Shown: positions 32,814 through 41,143, counted from the stretch's first letter. The stretch: DNA of 42,311 bases from CAYONQ01 sp964405375 (GCA_964405375.1 CAYONQ010000014.1:1-42311); one strand, 5' to 3'. Numbers and translations are program-made. The notes: a model not told the origin generated them from the sequence alone.

Positions 32814-34403
32814 TCAGTCCAGCTTGCAGACATAAATCTCATTTACAAAGTCAAGTTTGTTAAGCTCTTCGACTGTCTTTGTGTCGGGCTCCTTGTCGAG
32901 ACTGACGGCAAGGATGGCCTTCTGTTCAGCCGCCTTTTGTCCCACACCCATCGTGCAGATATTGATATTATGCCTGCCACAGACGGTGCCGACCGAACCG
33001 ATAACACCGGGCTTGTCGTCGTTAAAAATGACCAGTACCGCACCCTGCGGCGTCATCTCTATATTGAAGCCGTCGATTTCAATGATTCGCAGCAGCGTCT
33101 CACCGAAGACCGTGCCGGTCACGGTGCGCGTAACTTTATCCGTAACGACCTTGGCGCTGAAACTCGCCGCCACGTCCTTAACGTCGGGGTTCTTCGTCTC
33201 GTCAACGCTTATACCACGCTCCTTCGCCAGCACAGGGACATTAACCATATTCAGCGGCATATCGAAGTGCTTCTGCAGCAGCCCCACCGCAAAGTTAAGG
33301 GTAACCAGCTCGACCGCCATCCCGGCAATCGACCCGCGATACTGTATCTCAACACCCTTAATTCGGCCCGGCGCGATAGTGCTGACGAGCGTCCCGATTC
33401 GCCGGGCAAGCTCGGCATACCGGCTCACGATTACAGGCGCCGCCGCTGCCGTAGAGGGAGCGTTAAGAGCGTTCCTGACCGCCCCGCCCCTGATAGCGTC
33501 AACAAGGATTCGGGCCGCCTCGACGGCAACCTCAACCTGCGCCTCCTCCGTGCTGGCGCCTAAGTGCGGCGTAGCAATGCAGTTCTCAAACTCGGCGAAA
33601 CGGGTATCGTCCGGCGGCTCCTTGGGATAAACATCCAGCGCCGCACCGGCAATACGCCTCTCGGCAAGTGCTTTATAAAGTGCATCTTCGTTGATTATTC
33701 CGCCCCGTGCGCAGTTGATTAACCGGACGCTCGGCTTCATCATCTTTATCTGCTCAGCATCAATCATATTCAGCGTCTGCTCATTTCTGGGCACGTGCAC
33801 GGTAATATAGTCCGCCTCTTTGAATATCCTTTCGAGGTTATCGGTTACCTCTAAGCCGAGCTTTTCCGCATCAGCCGGTGCCGCAAACGGGTCATACCCG
33901 ACTATTTTCATATTAAGCCCCTTCGCCATCGTCGCCACAGCCATCCCGATTCTGCCCAATCCGATAACACCGAGCACCTTACCGTTAAGCTGGTTCCCCA
34001 TATACTTTTTTCTGTCCCACGCACCGGCCTTTAAACTGTTACACGCCGGCACAACATTTCTGCTCATTGCCAGCATCAAGGCCATTGTATGTTCCGCAGC
34101 GCTCAGCGTATTACCGCCGGGCGTATTCATAACAAGGATTCCCTTCCTCGTCGCCTCTGCAACGTCGATATTATCCACTCCGACCCCCGCCCGCGCAACC
34201 GCCTTTAATTTACCGGAATTAGCTAATACCTTCGCCGTAACCTTCGTCCCGCTTCGGATAATCAGCCCGTCGTATTCACCGATAATCCTGGCCAGTTCAT
34301 CTTCGCCTATACCCGTTTTGACAACGGCTTCAACGCCGTCCGTCGCATTAAGCAGGTCTATCCCTTCCTGTGCCAGCTTATCTGTGATAAGGACCTTAAT
34401 CAT
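32814..34403 (-). CDS. serA: D-3-phosphoglycerate dehydrogenase, long form
   Basis: A 529-aa cytoplasmic enzyme that oxidises 3-phosphoglycerate to 3-phosphohydroxypyruvate with NAD, the first step of serine synthesis. The substrate-binding and Rossmann domains cover about 1-310, with VIGLGRIGMAVA, NCARGGIINE (catalytic Arg), YPKEPP (Glu) and ATPHLGAST (His). An intervening ASB-type domain spans about 315-450, and a C-terminal ACT domain (about 455-529, NDDKPGVIGSVGTVCG) serves serine feedback control. Length equals the type with both regulatory domains found in many bacteria. The start has a GGAGG ribosome-binding site six bases upstream. It is followed by glmM and the CDF gene on the same strand. 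Confidence 0.95.
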   Translation of the reverse strand: MIKVLITDKLAQEGIDLLNATDGVEAVVKTGIGEDELARIIGEYDGLIIRSGTKVTAKVLANSGKLKAVARAGVGVDNIDVAEATRKGILVMNTPGGNTLSAAEHTMALMLAMSRNVVPACNSLKAGAWDRKKYMGNQLNGKVLGVIGLGRIGMAVATMAKGLNMKIVGYDPFAAPADAEKLGLEVTDNLERIFKEADYITVHVPRNEQTLNMIDAEQIKMMKPSVRLINCARGGIINEDALYKALAERRIAGAALDVYPKEPPDDTRFAEFENCIATPHLGASTEEAQVEVAVEAARILVDAIRGGAVRNALNAPSTAAAAPVIVSRYAELARRIGTLVSTIAPGRIKGVEIQYRGSIAGMAVELVTLNFAVGLLQKHFDMPLNMVNVPVLAKERGISVDETKNPDVKDVAASFSAKVVTDKVTRTVTGTVFGETLLRIIEIDGFNIEMTPQGAVLVIFNDDKPGVIGSVGTVCGRHNINICTMGVGQKAAEQKAILAVSLDKEPDTKTVEELNKLDFVNEIYVCKLD

Positions 34404-34940
34404 TACAAACCTCCAAAAATCCTTTACCTTCTACGAATGATTACTTTCCTCTCGTCATTGCGAGTTCACCCTTTGGCCGAAGCAATCTTTAACTTCATAA
34501 TTCGATATTCCTTGTTCGATATTCGATATTCTCTAACGAGCATTACATTCTATCCCTCCTTCTCACAAATAGCAAGGTTTTCCTTTATGTTGAGGGTTAT
34601 TGAAAATCGGTTAGCCTCGTCATCTTGTATGACGGGGTTGTCATTCCGAGCGACTTGTCCTCCGTAGTCTTGACGAAGGAGGAAGCCGAGGAATCTGTTA
34701 AAACAGGTCATTGCGAGGCCGTAAGGCCGCGGCAATCTCATCCCTCTCTGTCATTCTGAGCGCAGCGAAGAATCTCAAAAAAATAATCAATCATCATTCA
34801 TCAATAATCAATCGCTAAATTGCCTTGACGCCAATTTACTCCCCCACTAAACTATTACCAACAAACTCATACGCCTCAGACGTAAAGGGTGGTATATGAC
34901 TGCCACGGGTATTATGATGTTAGATTCAGGATAGAGTAAT
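34404..34940. other. Repeat-filled intergenic region upstream of serA
   Basis: About 540 bases without a gene. It contains a short TTCGATATTCGATATTC tandem near 34500-34535. Three related modules follow: GTCATTCCGAGCGACTT (about 34640), GTCATTGCGAGGCCG (about 34708) and GTCATTCTGAGCGCAGC (about 34751), two of them followed by GAATCT. Modules of this look are scattered in many environmental genomes. An ORF that can be drawn through them is only repeat translation. The serA promoter should lie at the left end on the minus strand. Confidence 0.6.
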
Positions 34941-35186
34941 ATGGGATTCTTGAAGGATAAGTTGATAGAGAAGATCGAGAGCAGCGAACAAGCTCTTCTC
35001 GATCTCCCTGACACACTAGAGGAAAGCCACGCAAAAATAAAGACCCTTGGCGAGAAGGTCAATGAACTTGAGATGGCGGTTTCCAAACTGAATAGCCCTT
35101 GGGAAAAATACAAGGGCTACTTCATCGGCGCCATTATTGCTTTCTTTGTTTCCTTCATATTGAGTCGCCTGGTGGGTATCTTATGA
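34941..35186 (+). CDS. Small coiled-coil protein with C-terminal membrane anchor
   Basis: An 81-aa protein of unknown family. Residues about 8-55 are charged with heptad-like spacing (IEKIESSEQALLDL, LGEKVNELEMAVSKL) and likely form a coiled coil. A single hydrophobic helix at about 60-80 (YFIGAIIAFFVSFILSRLV) ends two to three residues before the C-terminus, giving a tail-anchored topology with the coiled coil inside the cell. It is the first of two plus-strand genes that interrupt a long minus-strand series; the second, 111 bases downstream, is a trypsin-like protease. The gap between them holds a copy of the GAGATACG repeat. It may scaffold or recruit the protease, but nothing in the sequence proves a link. 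Confidence 0.6.
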   Translation: MGFLKDKLIEKIESSEQALLDLPDTLEESHAKIKTLGEKVNELEMAVSKLNSPWEKYKGYFIGAIIAFFVSFILSRLVGIL

Positions 35187-35297
35187 GTAGTGCACCTAAC
35201 ATTGCGATATACGCTTCACGAGATACGAGATACGAAATTGTTATGCGGAAAACATGTAATCAATAGTTAGCCGGAGATCAATAAGGAGTAACATAAG

Positions 35298-36053
35298 ATG
35301 GGCCGTGAGATTCTCGTCGTTGTCGCTCTAGTCACTCAGCTTCAAGGTAGCAAATCTATTGGTACAGGGACAGGCTTTTTCTACATTAAAGACGAAATGC
35401 TCTACTTTGTTACAAACCGTCATATCGTGCTGGATGAGCAGAAAGGCATCAAGCCAGACACACTCCGGCTCAAGCTTCACGTGGATCCTAACAACCTAGC
35501 TAAGAACCAAGATTTTGACATAAAGCTCTATTCGAAAGGAAAACCTGCTTGGTATGTTCACAAGGATTACAATAAGAAGAAAATCGACATCGCTGTGCTC
35601 AGACTTGATCGCCACGCCGTACAAAAAAAGTATGTCATTAAGGCTTTGTCAGCAGATGCTTTCCTTCCTGAGAAATACCCGCTTCCTCCGGGGCAAGACG
35701 TCTTCGTTCTCGGATATCCCAGAGGGATTTCGGACACGAAACACAACCTTCCGTTGGCCCGAAATGCCATGGTGTCAAGTGTGTATCCAGTTCATTTCGG
35801 AGGGGAGCCATATTTTCTGATCGATGCCGTCCTTCACCCTGGAATGAGTGGTAGCCCAGTCTTCACAAAGCCGTCGAATACGTGGGTTGACAATCAAGGT
35901 AATGTTGCCGTCATGACGGGCAATCCGATCTATTTCCTGGGTGTCCATTCTGCCACTTTGAGCATCAAGTTGCCATCAGGGAAAGAGCCACTGGGTCTTG
36001 GGACAGTGTGGTACGCAAATCTGATTGAGGAAATCATAGACTCAATTAATTAA
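35298..36053 (+). CDS. Trypsin-like serine protease without clear signal peptide
   Basis: A 251-aa chymotrypsin-fold peptidase (Trypsin_2 type). The catalytic triad is His42 (FVTNRHIV), Asp97 (KIDIAVLRL) and Ser184 (HPGMSGSPVF), with LGYPRG between them. The N-terminus has only a short hydrophobic stretch (ILVVVALV) that runs straight into the first beta strand GTGTGFFY, so cytoplasmic location is more likely than export. No PDZ domain follows, unlike DegP/HtrA. An AAGGAG ribosome-binding site lies about 11 bases before the ATG. Stand-alone intracellular trypsin-fold proteins occur in bacterial conflict systems as effectors, which together with the accessory-looking location is suggestive only. 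Confidence 0.82.
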   Translation: MGREILVVVALVTQLQGSKSIGTGTGFFYIKDEMLYFVTNRHIVLDEQKGIKPDTLRLKLHVDPNNLAKNQDFDIKLYSKGKPAWYVHKDYNKKKIDIAVLRLDRHAVQKKYVIKALSADAFLPEKYPLPPGQDVFVLGYPRGISDTKHNLPLARNAMVSSVYPVHFGGEPYFLIDAVLHPGMSGSPVFTKPSNTWVDNQGNVAVMTGNPIYFLGVHSATLSIKLPSGKEPLGLGTVWYANLIEEIIDSIN

Positions 36054-36087
36054 GACTGGCCTTGCGGATAACAACGGAAAAATAGAA

Positions 36088-36306
36088 ACACCCACCTATC
36101 TTGACTCCAGAAAATTCACCACATACGAGATACGCTTCACGAGATACGAGATACAGGGAATCTATCGACAGCCACCCGTCTTAATTCCAGAAAATTCACG
36201 ACACACGAGATACGCTTCACGAGATACGAGATACAGAGAATCTATCGACAGCCACCCGTCTTAATTCCAGAAAATTCACGACATACGAGATACGCTTCAC
36301 TCTTCA
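36088..36306. repeat. 80-bp tandem repeat, about 2.7 copies
   Basis: CCAGAAAATTCAC begins at 36107, 36187 and 36267, giving an exact 80-base period. Each unit reads through ACA-CGAGATACGCTTCAC, and the first two continue GAGATACGAGATACAG-GAATC and TATCGACAGCCACCC. Copies one and two differ at few positions, and the third is cut short. It lies directly after the protease gene. The core CGCTTCACGAGATACGA also occurs singly at about 32710, 35211 and 40695. Confidence 0.85.
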
Positions 36307-36317
36307 CGAAATACGCC

Positions 36318-36391
36318 TGCCCCGTCGCAAATAGGCCATTGCCGCCGTGTCCCGCTCCAGGTAGCAAACTGGCGTAACTTGGTGCGGGGCA
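36318..36391. repeat. Palindrome-ended intergenic unit with a second copy at about 40728
   Basis: TGCCCCG (36318-36324) is mirrored by CGGGGCA (36385-36391). The left part, GCCTGCCCCGTCGCAAAT followed by AGGCCATTGCCG, is repeated at about 40725-40757. Both copies follow a CGAGATACG-type repeat, so the two form a compound unit. The region 36054-36916 otherwise holds only the other repeats listed here. Confidence 0.6.
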
Positions 36392-36454
36392 AAAACCACT
36401 CACCAACTGCAAGCATCCACTACCAACTCCAAAAAACCACGATTCTTAAAAAAC

Positions 36455-36484
36455 TATATTAGTATATACGCATATACTAATATA
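36455..36484. repeat. AT-rich 30-bp palindrome
   Basis: TATATTAGTATAT (36455-36467) and ATATACTAATATA (36472-36484) are perfect 13-base inverted arms around ACGC. It has no T-run and lies in the intergenic region between the protease and HDOD genes. A regulator binding site, a cruciform-forming site or a mobile palindromic unit are all possible. Confidence 0.65.
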
Positions 36485-36693
36485 CTTGTACAAAATCCCC
36501 TCGTAGCGAAGCGAAGACCTCGGCGGAGCCGTAGGCGAAGACGGGCTCACCTTCGCCAGCCCTTTTTTCCTTTCACCTTTTAACTTTTCCCTTTCTCAGA
36601 TTTTCCTCGCAGCGCAGCAAAAATCCTCATAAAAAATAATCAATAATCGCCAATCAATCACCAATCAAAAACAGCTTTTGAGTTTTAAGTTTT

Positions 36694-36744
36694 GGTTTTG
36701 CATTTTCAGCTTTAACTTTTCAGCTTTCTCTCATTCACCACCCC
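36694..36744 (+). repeat. Left member of a direct repeat flanking the HDOD gene
   Basis: About 50 bases, beginning GGTTTTGCATTTTCAGCTTT and ending CCACCCC, recur with a handful of changes at 37946-37997 in the same orientation. The pair brackets the HDOD gene. Confidence 0.65.
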
Positions 36745-36916
36745 GAATTACCCCAAAAACGCCGTTTTTTAAAAATTCCCAGGTTTGTATTTTGCTGTTT
36801 TTTGGGTTTTACTATGGAGCTTTACGGTGGTAAAATGATCTTTGAGTTTTCGATTAAGCCGCAAAGGGTGGAAGTAAGTTAAAAAAGGGTTCTTTTTATA
36901 ATACTCAACTAAAAGA

Positions 36917-37750
36917 ATGCTCAGGCACAAAATAACAAACGTTGTTGATAATTTGCCGTTTCTCCCCGAACACATTGACAGACTCTTACAATCTGCAATA
37001 AAACCGACAAAAGATAATATAGAAATTCTTCACAAGGTATCGCGTGATGCAGGTGTCTGGACATCACTTTTGGACATGGCTAAAGCTTATTATGGAGACT
37101 GTAACAATGTAAAGACTGTCGAGGAAGCTATTCACTGTGTTGGCTTCGAGCCTCTTTTGCAGCTTATTGGAGTCGCTTATGCGAGAAAAGCAATTGAGGA
37201 AGAATTCGCCTCACTAAAATATTTGAATGAATACTTTGACCACTCCGAAGATATTTCTATATGCTGCAGTATTATATCCCGGTCTCTAAATATCTCCCAA
37301 AATGACCGGCAGACTTACACGGCAGCGGGACTAATCCATGATATAGGTCGGTTGGCCCTGATGGTGGCGACAAACAGGACAAGTGCTCACGTACTGGGAA
37401 CATTATGGGACAAAATGGCTTCGGTTGTATATGAAGAAAAAGCAAACTTGTCAACGGACCATTGCGAAGTAGGCAGGCTAATCTGCCAAAAATGGAATTT
37501 CTCACCGGTTATCCAGGAGGCGGTTGCACGGCATCATAGCCCTGTTATTGATGGTGACTTCAGTTTTGGTGGTGCAATAATTTTCCTTTCACATTTTCTA
37601 TCGGCCAGCGACCCCAGCGGAGACATCATTTCAACTCTTTCTTCTGCTGAAATTCTGGAAAATCTGAAAATGACTTCAGATAACTTTATTAAAGCGAGAG
37701 AAACGTACAAATCACGTGTCCAGGGAGGCCTTGAAAGAAAACGAAATTAG
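36917..37750 (+). CDS. HDOD-domain signalling protein
   Basis: A 277-aa cytoplasmic protein consisting mainly of one HDOD domain (about 10-215), an HD-related output domain found in many two-component and c-di-GMP pathways. Unlike many HDOD proteins it retains an HD pair (GLIHDIGRLAL) and further His residues (STDHCEVGRLIC, VARHHSPV), so residual phosphohydrolase activity is possible. No receiver or GGDEF domain is attached. A TATAAT (36897-36902) lies close to the ATG, but no matching -35 box was found. It is flanked by a direct repeat at 36694 and 37946, suggesting that it may have moved as a unit. Its partner is unknown; the kinase block is not adjacent. Confidence 0.85.
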   Translation: MLRHKITNVVDNLPFLPEHIDRLLQSAIKPTKDNIEILHKVSRDAGVWTSLLDMAKAYYGDCNNVKTVEEAIHCVGFEPLLQLIGVAYARKAIEEEFASLKYLNEYFDHSEDISICCSIISRSLNISQNDRQTYTAAGLIHDIGRLALMVATNRTSAHVLGTLWDKMASVVYEEKANLSTDHCEVGRLICQKWNFSPVIQEAVARHHSPVIDGDFSFGGAIIFLSHFLSASDPSGDIISTLSSAEILENLKMTSDNFIKARETYKSRVQGGLERKRN

Positions 37751-37945
37751 TTGCTTTTAAAAAACTAGAAACAGCAGGACTGTTGAAAAAGTAACGTAAT
37801 TTTTCTTCCTGTCTTCGTGGTTACTTTTTGTTTTGAATTTCGTATTTTGGTAATTTGAATTTGTTTAGAGTTTAGGATTTAGAATTTAGGATTTACTTTG
37901 TCCTAAATCCGTCAACATCGCATTTACTTTTGAATTTTACGCTGT

Positions 37946-37997
37946 GGTTTTACATTTTTAGCTTTAACTTTTCGGCTTTCTCCCATTCACAATCCCC
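37946..37997 (+). repeat. Right member of a direct repeat flanking the HDOD gene
   Basis: Starts GGTTTTACATTTTTAGCTTT and runs to CAATCCCC, matching 36694-36744 with few changes. It lies between the HDOD gene and the convergent heparinase-like gene. The rest of this gap (37751-38026) holds AT-rich TTTAGGATTTAG-type tandem words and no gene. Confidence 0.65.
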
Positions 37998-38026
37998 GTC
38001 AAACCAAATTCCCCTCGAAGCTGTCA

Positions 38027-40414
38027 CTACAGCTCTTTAAACACAGTCTGACCTGCCTCTATATTAAATGTATCTGGACCGAAAGGCGAGGCAACTGTTA
38101 CCATATATGTCCCTGAGCCGTATACGTAGATGCTGGCCTTGTTGCCGCTGACTGACATATTGACGGCGGCGCTGCAGCTTACACCATATTCGCTGCCGGC
38201 GGCCTCCGTAGCCATGAAAATAAGTGCCCCGCCAGCCCTTTCGGCAAACAGCTTGGCGTTACCGGAAATATCCCCTTGAGAATAAGTGCCGCCGGAGGGA
38301 TTATAGACGATGTTATCCTGGCCAATCGTTGCTATCATTTGTCCGCCGGAATAGCTCTTGGTAACACTTACACCGGAAGGATTAGCGTGAGCAAGGAACA
38401 TCAACTGGGGCGAAGTGGTAGTGAGCACTATCGGTGCGGTGCCGCTGGATGAGGTAAAGCCCGACTGCGGGTACATCAGTTCATATCGTGCGCGTGAGCT
38501 GGTATAGAGACCCTCGGCCTGTTTGCTCGCTCCCGATTCCGCATAGCAATTAAAGGCAATCGTATGGCCGGGCTCAAGCTCATCAACAACAAGGACATAC
38601 ATCGGGTCGCGAATCACGAATAAGTATCGGTGATAATTATCCACCGTACCTGCCGGGTAGGCAGTACCAATGATGGCGTCGAGTGCGTGACCGTAATCGG
38701 AATCGACAGCGCCTATACAATCGGTACCCGCCAATGCAGGCACTTGCCAGCCGCGTGTAGAGCCGTCTCCCTTCATAATCTGCAGCTTACCATCAATCGT
38801 CAGGCAGTTGTGTTGGTTGCTGCCACCGTAGGGGATGTTGTTTCTGGCAAGCCAGCTACCATTCCTGTAGATACCAAAGTGGCCGTTATCTCCGCCGTCG
38901 TGCGAACTGGTCCGTGCCGTACAATCGGGAGGGACTGACGGCCCGGAATAACCTTCGGCCCAGTAATTATGGCCATCGTGGGCGGAGTTGCGGAAATAGA
39001 CATAGGTATCGCCCGAACCGGCGGGATAGAGTTCCCAGGTATCTCTGTACATATGGAATTCGGAATCATCCAGATGGATATACAGCGGAATTCCGGCATC
39101 ATCGGGATGTATGGGGGCAATGCTTGCATCGTACCAGAACATCTCCCATCCCTGCCACCAGCCGTGGTCACTAGAGCCGCCAACGGCGCCCGGCAAAATT
39201 TCGTTGTGGAACCACTCACCAACTCCTGCCATAATTTCATCACCGTTGGCTTTGTTAATGGCAGAGTAGTAACGAACACCCTGCAGCATACCATGTGAAC
39301 TACTATAATAACATACATCAGCCCACCTGCTGCATCCCGGCAGCGCAACAGCCATCCAGGCAAGGTTGTAGTTCTGGAAGAATCCGGACTGATTCTCGTC
39401 CGGCACGGTCGGCGGGTTCGGATACTCATTCATTTCAAGTATATGTCTGTGTATCAGCGATCGCGATGCCTGATAAGCCCCGTACTGCGGACCTTCATAC
39501 GGGAAGCCATCTATGGGTCGAGGACCGTTATTTGTCAATGGAGCGCTGCACAAGCCGTTTACCCGCTCATTGTGGTAAATCAGACAATAATTTCTGGCGG
39601 TGTTGAATATACTCTCATAACCGGGTTCGCCGCGAAGATTGTACAGGCCCGCGGCGTGCATGGCGGCGTGAAGAACCATATAGTTGTGTGTCGGCTGCGA
39701 TCGCTTGCCGCCACCCCCATCATCCAGACGTGAAACAACGTTGGCCATAGTCGCAAGTGCCGCCGCTTTCTCCGAAGGTGTCAGCCACGTAGTACACGGG
39801 TCATCTACTATAGCATCGTAAGCAAGACAGTAAGCATAAAAGGGTTCCATCTCCGGATCTGTAAAAGTGAAGTAGTGGCCGTTTAAGGCTCGAACGGCAC
39901 TCTGGCAGTGGTTGCCAAAACCGGGGTTTTTGCTGATGACAAAGGCCATCGCCGAGCGCATCAATTCCTGGCCATTCGTTCTGCTAAGACCGCCCCACGA
40001 ACCAGTCCGCGCCGTATCGGATAGTCTTTGCCATATCTCTGCGTGTGTGGTCTGGGCCTTTAGCCACAAGCCGTTATCCGGCCCGTAGCCTCTGCACCAC
40101 AGATGCGGATGTATGTTGTCCAGGTCATTCGGCGTATCGGCAATGGTAAGATTTGTGCACAGCCAGTTCCCGGACAGCAAAGAATAGTCGATAAGATTAA
40201 CTGTGTTATCGTCGTCGATATCGGAAATGCCCCCGGCAGCCAGCCAATCGTCAGTCAAAAGGTCCATATCGAACCAATCGACATCACCGTTCATATCGAT
40301 ATCGCCCACGACAGCCGCCGCTATGCCGCAGAAGACAAACAAGGATAAAGTTACAAAAAATAAAAGACCTCCAAAATAAACCCCGCCCTTGTCTCTGACA
40401 TCTTCGTTTTCCAT
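38027..40414 (-). CDS. Secreted heparinase II/III-like polysaccharide lyase with N-terminal dockerin-like repeats
   Basis: A 795-aa exported protein with a perfect AGGAGGTTAT ribosome-binding site before its ATG. A signal peptide or anchor occupies about 14-36. Two EF-hand/dockerin-like calcium loops follow at about 37-85 (GDIDMNGDVDWFDMDLLTDDW and SDIDDDNTVNLIDYSLLSGNW), a hallmark of planctomycete surface enzymes, though usually found at the C-terminus. Residues about 110-430 are rich in helices, as in the alpha/alpha toroid of chondroitin and heparinase-type lyases. From about 470 a beta-rich half contains HDGGDNGHFGIYRNGSWLA and NQHNCLTIDG, resembling the heparinase II/III C-terminal domain. 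It would degrade an acidic polysaccharide, but the substrate is not assignable. It stands alone between repeat-rich regions. Confidence 0.75.
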   Translation of the reverse strand: MENEDVRDKGGVYFGGLLFFVTLSLFVFCGIAAAVVGDIDMNGDVDWFDMDLLTDDWLAAGGISDIDDDNTVNLIDYSLLSGNWLCTNLTIADTPNDLDNIHPHLWCRGYGPDNGLWLKAQTTHAEIWQRLSDTARTGSWGGLSRTNGQELMRSAMAFVISKNPGFGNHCQSAVRALNGHYFTFTDPEMEPFYAYCLAYDAIVDDPCTTWLTPSEKAAALATMANVVSRLDDGGGGKRSQPTHNYMVLHAAMHAAGLYNLRGEPGYESIFNTARNYCLIYHNERVNGLCSAPLTNNGPRPIDGFPYEGPQYGAYQASRSLIHRHILEMNEYPNPPTVPDENQSGFFQNYNLAWMAVALPGCSRWADVCYYSSSHGMLQGVRYYSAINKANGDEIMAGVGEWFHNEILPGAVGGSSDHGWWQGWEMFWYDASIAPIHPDDAGIPLYIHLDDSEFHMYRDTWELYPAGSGDTYVYFRNSAHDGHNYWAEGYSGPSVPPDCTARTSSHDGGDNGHFGIYRNGSWLARNNIPYGGSNQHNCLTIDGKLQIMKGDGSTRGWQVPALAGTDCIGAVDSDYGHALDAIIGTAYPAGTVDNYHRYLFVIRDPMYVLVVDELEPGHTIAFNCYAESGASKQAEGLYTSSRARYELMYPQSGFTSSSGTAPIVLTTTSPQLMFLAHANPSGVSVTKSYSGGQMIATIGQDNIVYNPSGGTYSQGDISGNAKLFAERAGGALIFMATEAAGSEYGVSCSAAVNMSVSGNKASIYVYGSGTYMVTVASPFGPDTFNIEAGQTVFKEL

Positions 40415-41113
40415 ATAACCTCCTCACAGAATAAACTGATATTCCCCCTATTAATCCGCCGCAGGCGCATTAAACGTCTGGCTGCGCAACCAACCCCCTT
40501 CAATCCACAGGATAGCTAACGCCATATCACTATATTACCAAAATCTTCCTCGAATTACAATAGAGGTCTCTGAGCAACCTCGCATTTTTTCACCAATTTC
40601 CGCTATTTTTTGCAAAATCCCGCACTTTTTCTCAACCATATTGGTCAAATATTAAAATCCGCCTCCGGCGGACTCAACCTGCGAGATACGATTCACGCTT
40701 CACGAGATGCGATATACTACATACGCCTGCCCCGTCGCAAATTAGGCCATTGCCGTTATTTGCTGTGGGGAGCGACGAACGACGCTCAAACTGACCCGTC
40801 CCTAAGGGACGGTCAGTTTGAGTATCGTGGCCTCCGGCAGCTTCCTCTGGCGACATACGACATACTACATACGACATACAAATTTAACCTTGCAGTTTTT
40901 AGCCGAATAGCTATAATTTCAGACCAGCTAACAACGGGGAAAACAACTGGGGCGGCGGATTAGTGAATGGTGAATAGTATTTAGTATCTAACGACCAGCG
41001 ACTAAAAACTAACGACTAATTTAGGGCGAGAGAGTTGTCTTTGAATTTCCTTATTGGCGGAAATTGTGGTTTTGGGGTAGTGTATGGGCCGGAAATAAAA
41101 ACAGCGATGGGCT
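40415..41113. other. Repeat-rich intergenic region
   Basis: About 700 bases without a convincing gene. It holds a TCCGCC-TCC-GGCGGA hairpin near 40659-40673, a copy of the CGCTTCACGAGATGCGA repeat (about 40695), the second copy of the GCCTGCCCCGTCGCAAAT unit, the palindrome at 40785-40823, and a run of ACATACGACATACTACATACG words at about 40853-40880. The divergent heparinase promoter should lie at the left end. Confidence 0.6.
40785..40823. repeat. Long palindrome sharing its arms with the element at 30069-30323
   Basis: CTCAAACTGACC-C-GTCCC and GGGACGGTCAGTTTGAG pair over 17 bases with one unpaired C and a three-base centre. The outer CTCAAACTGAC is the same word that forms the ends of the MITE-like element near 30.1-30.3 kb. 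Confidence 0.75.
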
Positions 41114-41143
41114 TTGACCGGCGTCTTATACAGACTGTATAAT
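41114..41143 (+). promoter_or_regulatory. Sigma-70 type promoter of the right-end operon
   Basis: TTGACC (41114-41119) and TATAAT (41138-41143) are separated by 18 bases. They lie 26 bases before the first ATG (41169), which has a GGGAG ribosome-binding site. Both boxes are near consensus. Confidence 0.75.
41126..41142. promoter_or_regulatory. Palindromic operator overlapping the -10 box
   Basis: TTATACAG-A-CTGTATAA is a perfect 17-base palindrome covering the end of the spacer and nearly all of the -10 box. A dimeric helix-turn-helix repressor bound here would block RNA polymerase. It is not a standard LexA box, because the ACAG/CTGT halves are in the opposite order. No repressor gene is visible within the window. 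Confidence 0.65.

Noticed and set aside
34550..34741. A 63-codon minus-strand ORF containing FLLRQDYGGQVARND
   Set aside because: It is a translation of the dispersed GTCATTCCGAGCGACTT-type repeats and not a gene.
36820..36916. Possible c-di-GMP riboswitch before the HDOD gene (CCGCAAAGGG)
   Set aside because: The rest of the GEMM consensus, including the GNRA loop and paired helices, is absent.
36769..36975. A 68-codon minus-strand ORF over the HDOD start
   Set aside because: It overlaps the better-supported HDOD gene and has no homology or ribosome-binding site.
41126..41142. LexA/SOS box at the right-end promoter
   Set aside because: The ACAG and CTGT halves are in the reverse order and too close for known LexA boxes; an unspecified dimeric repressor fits better.
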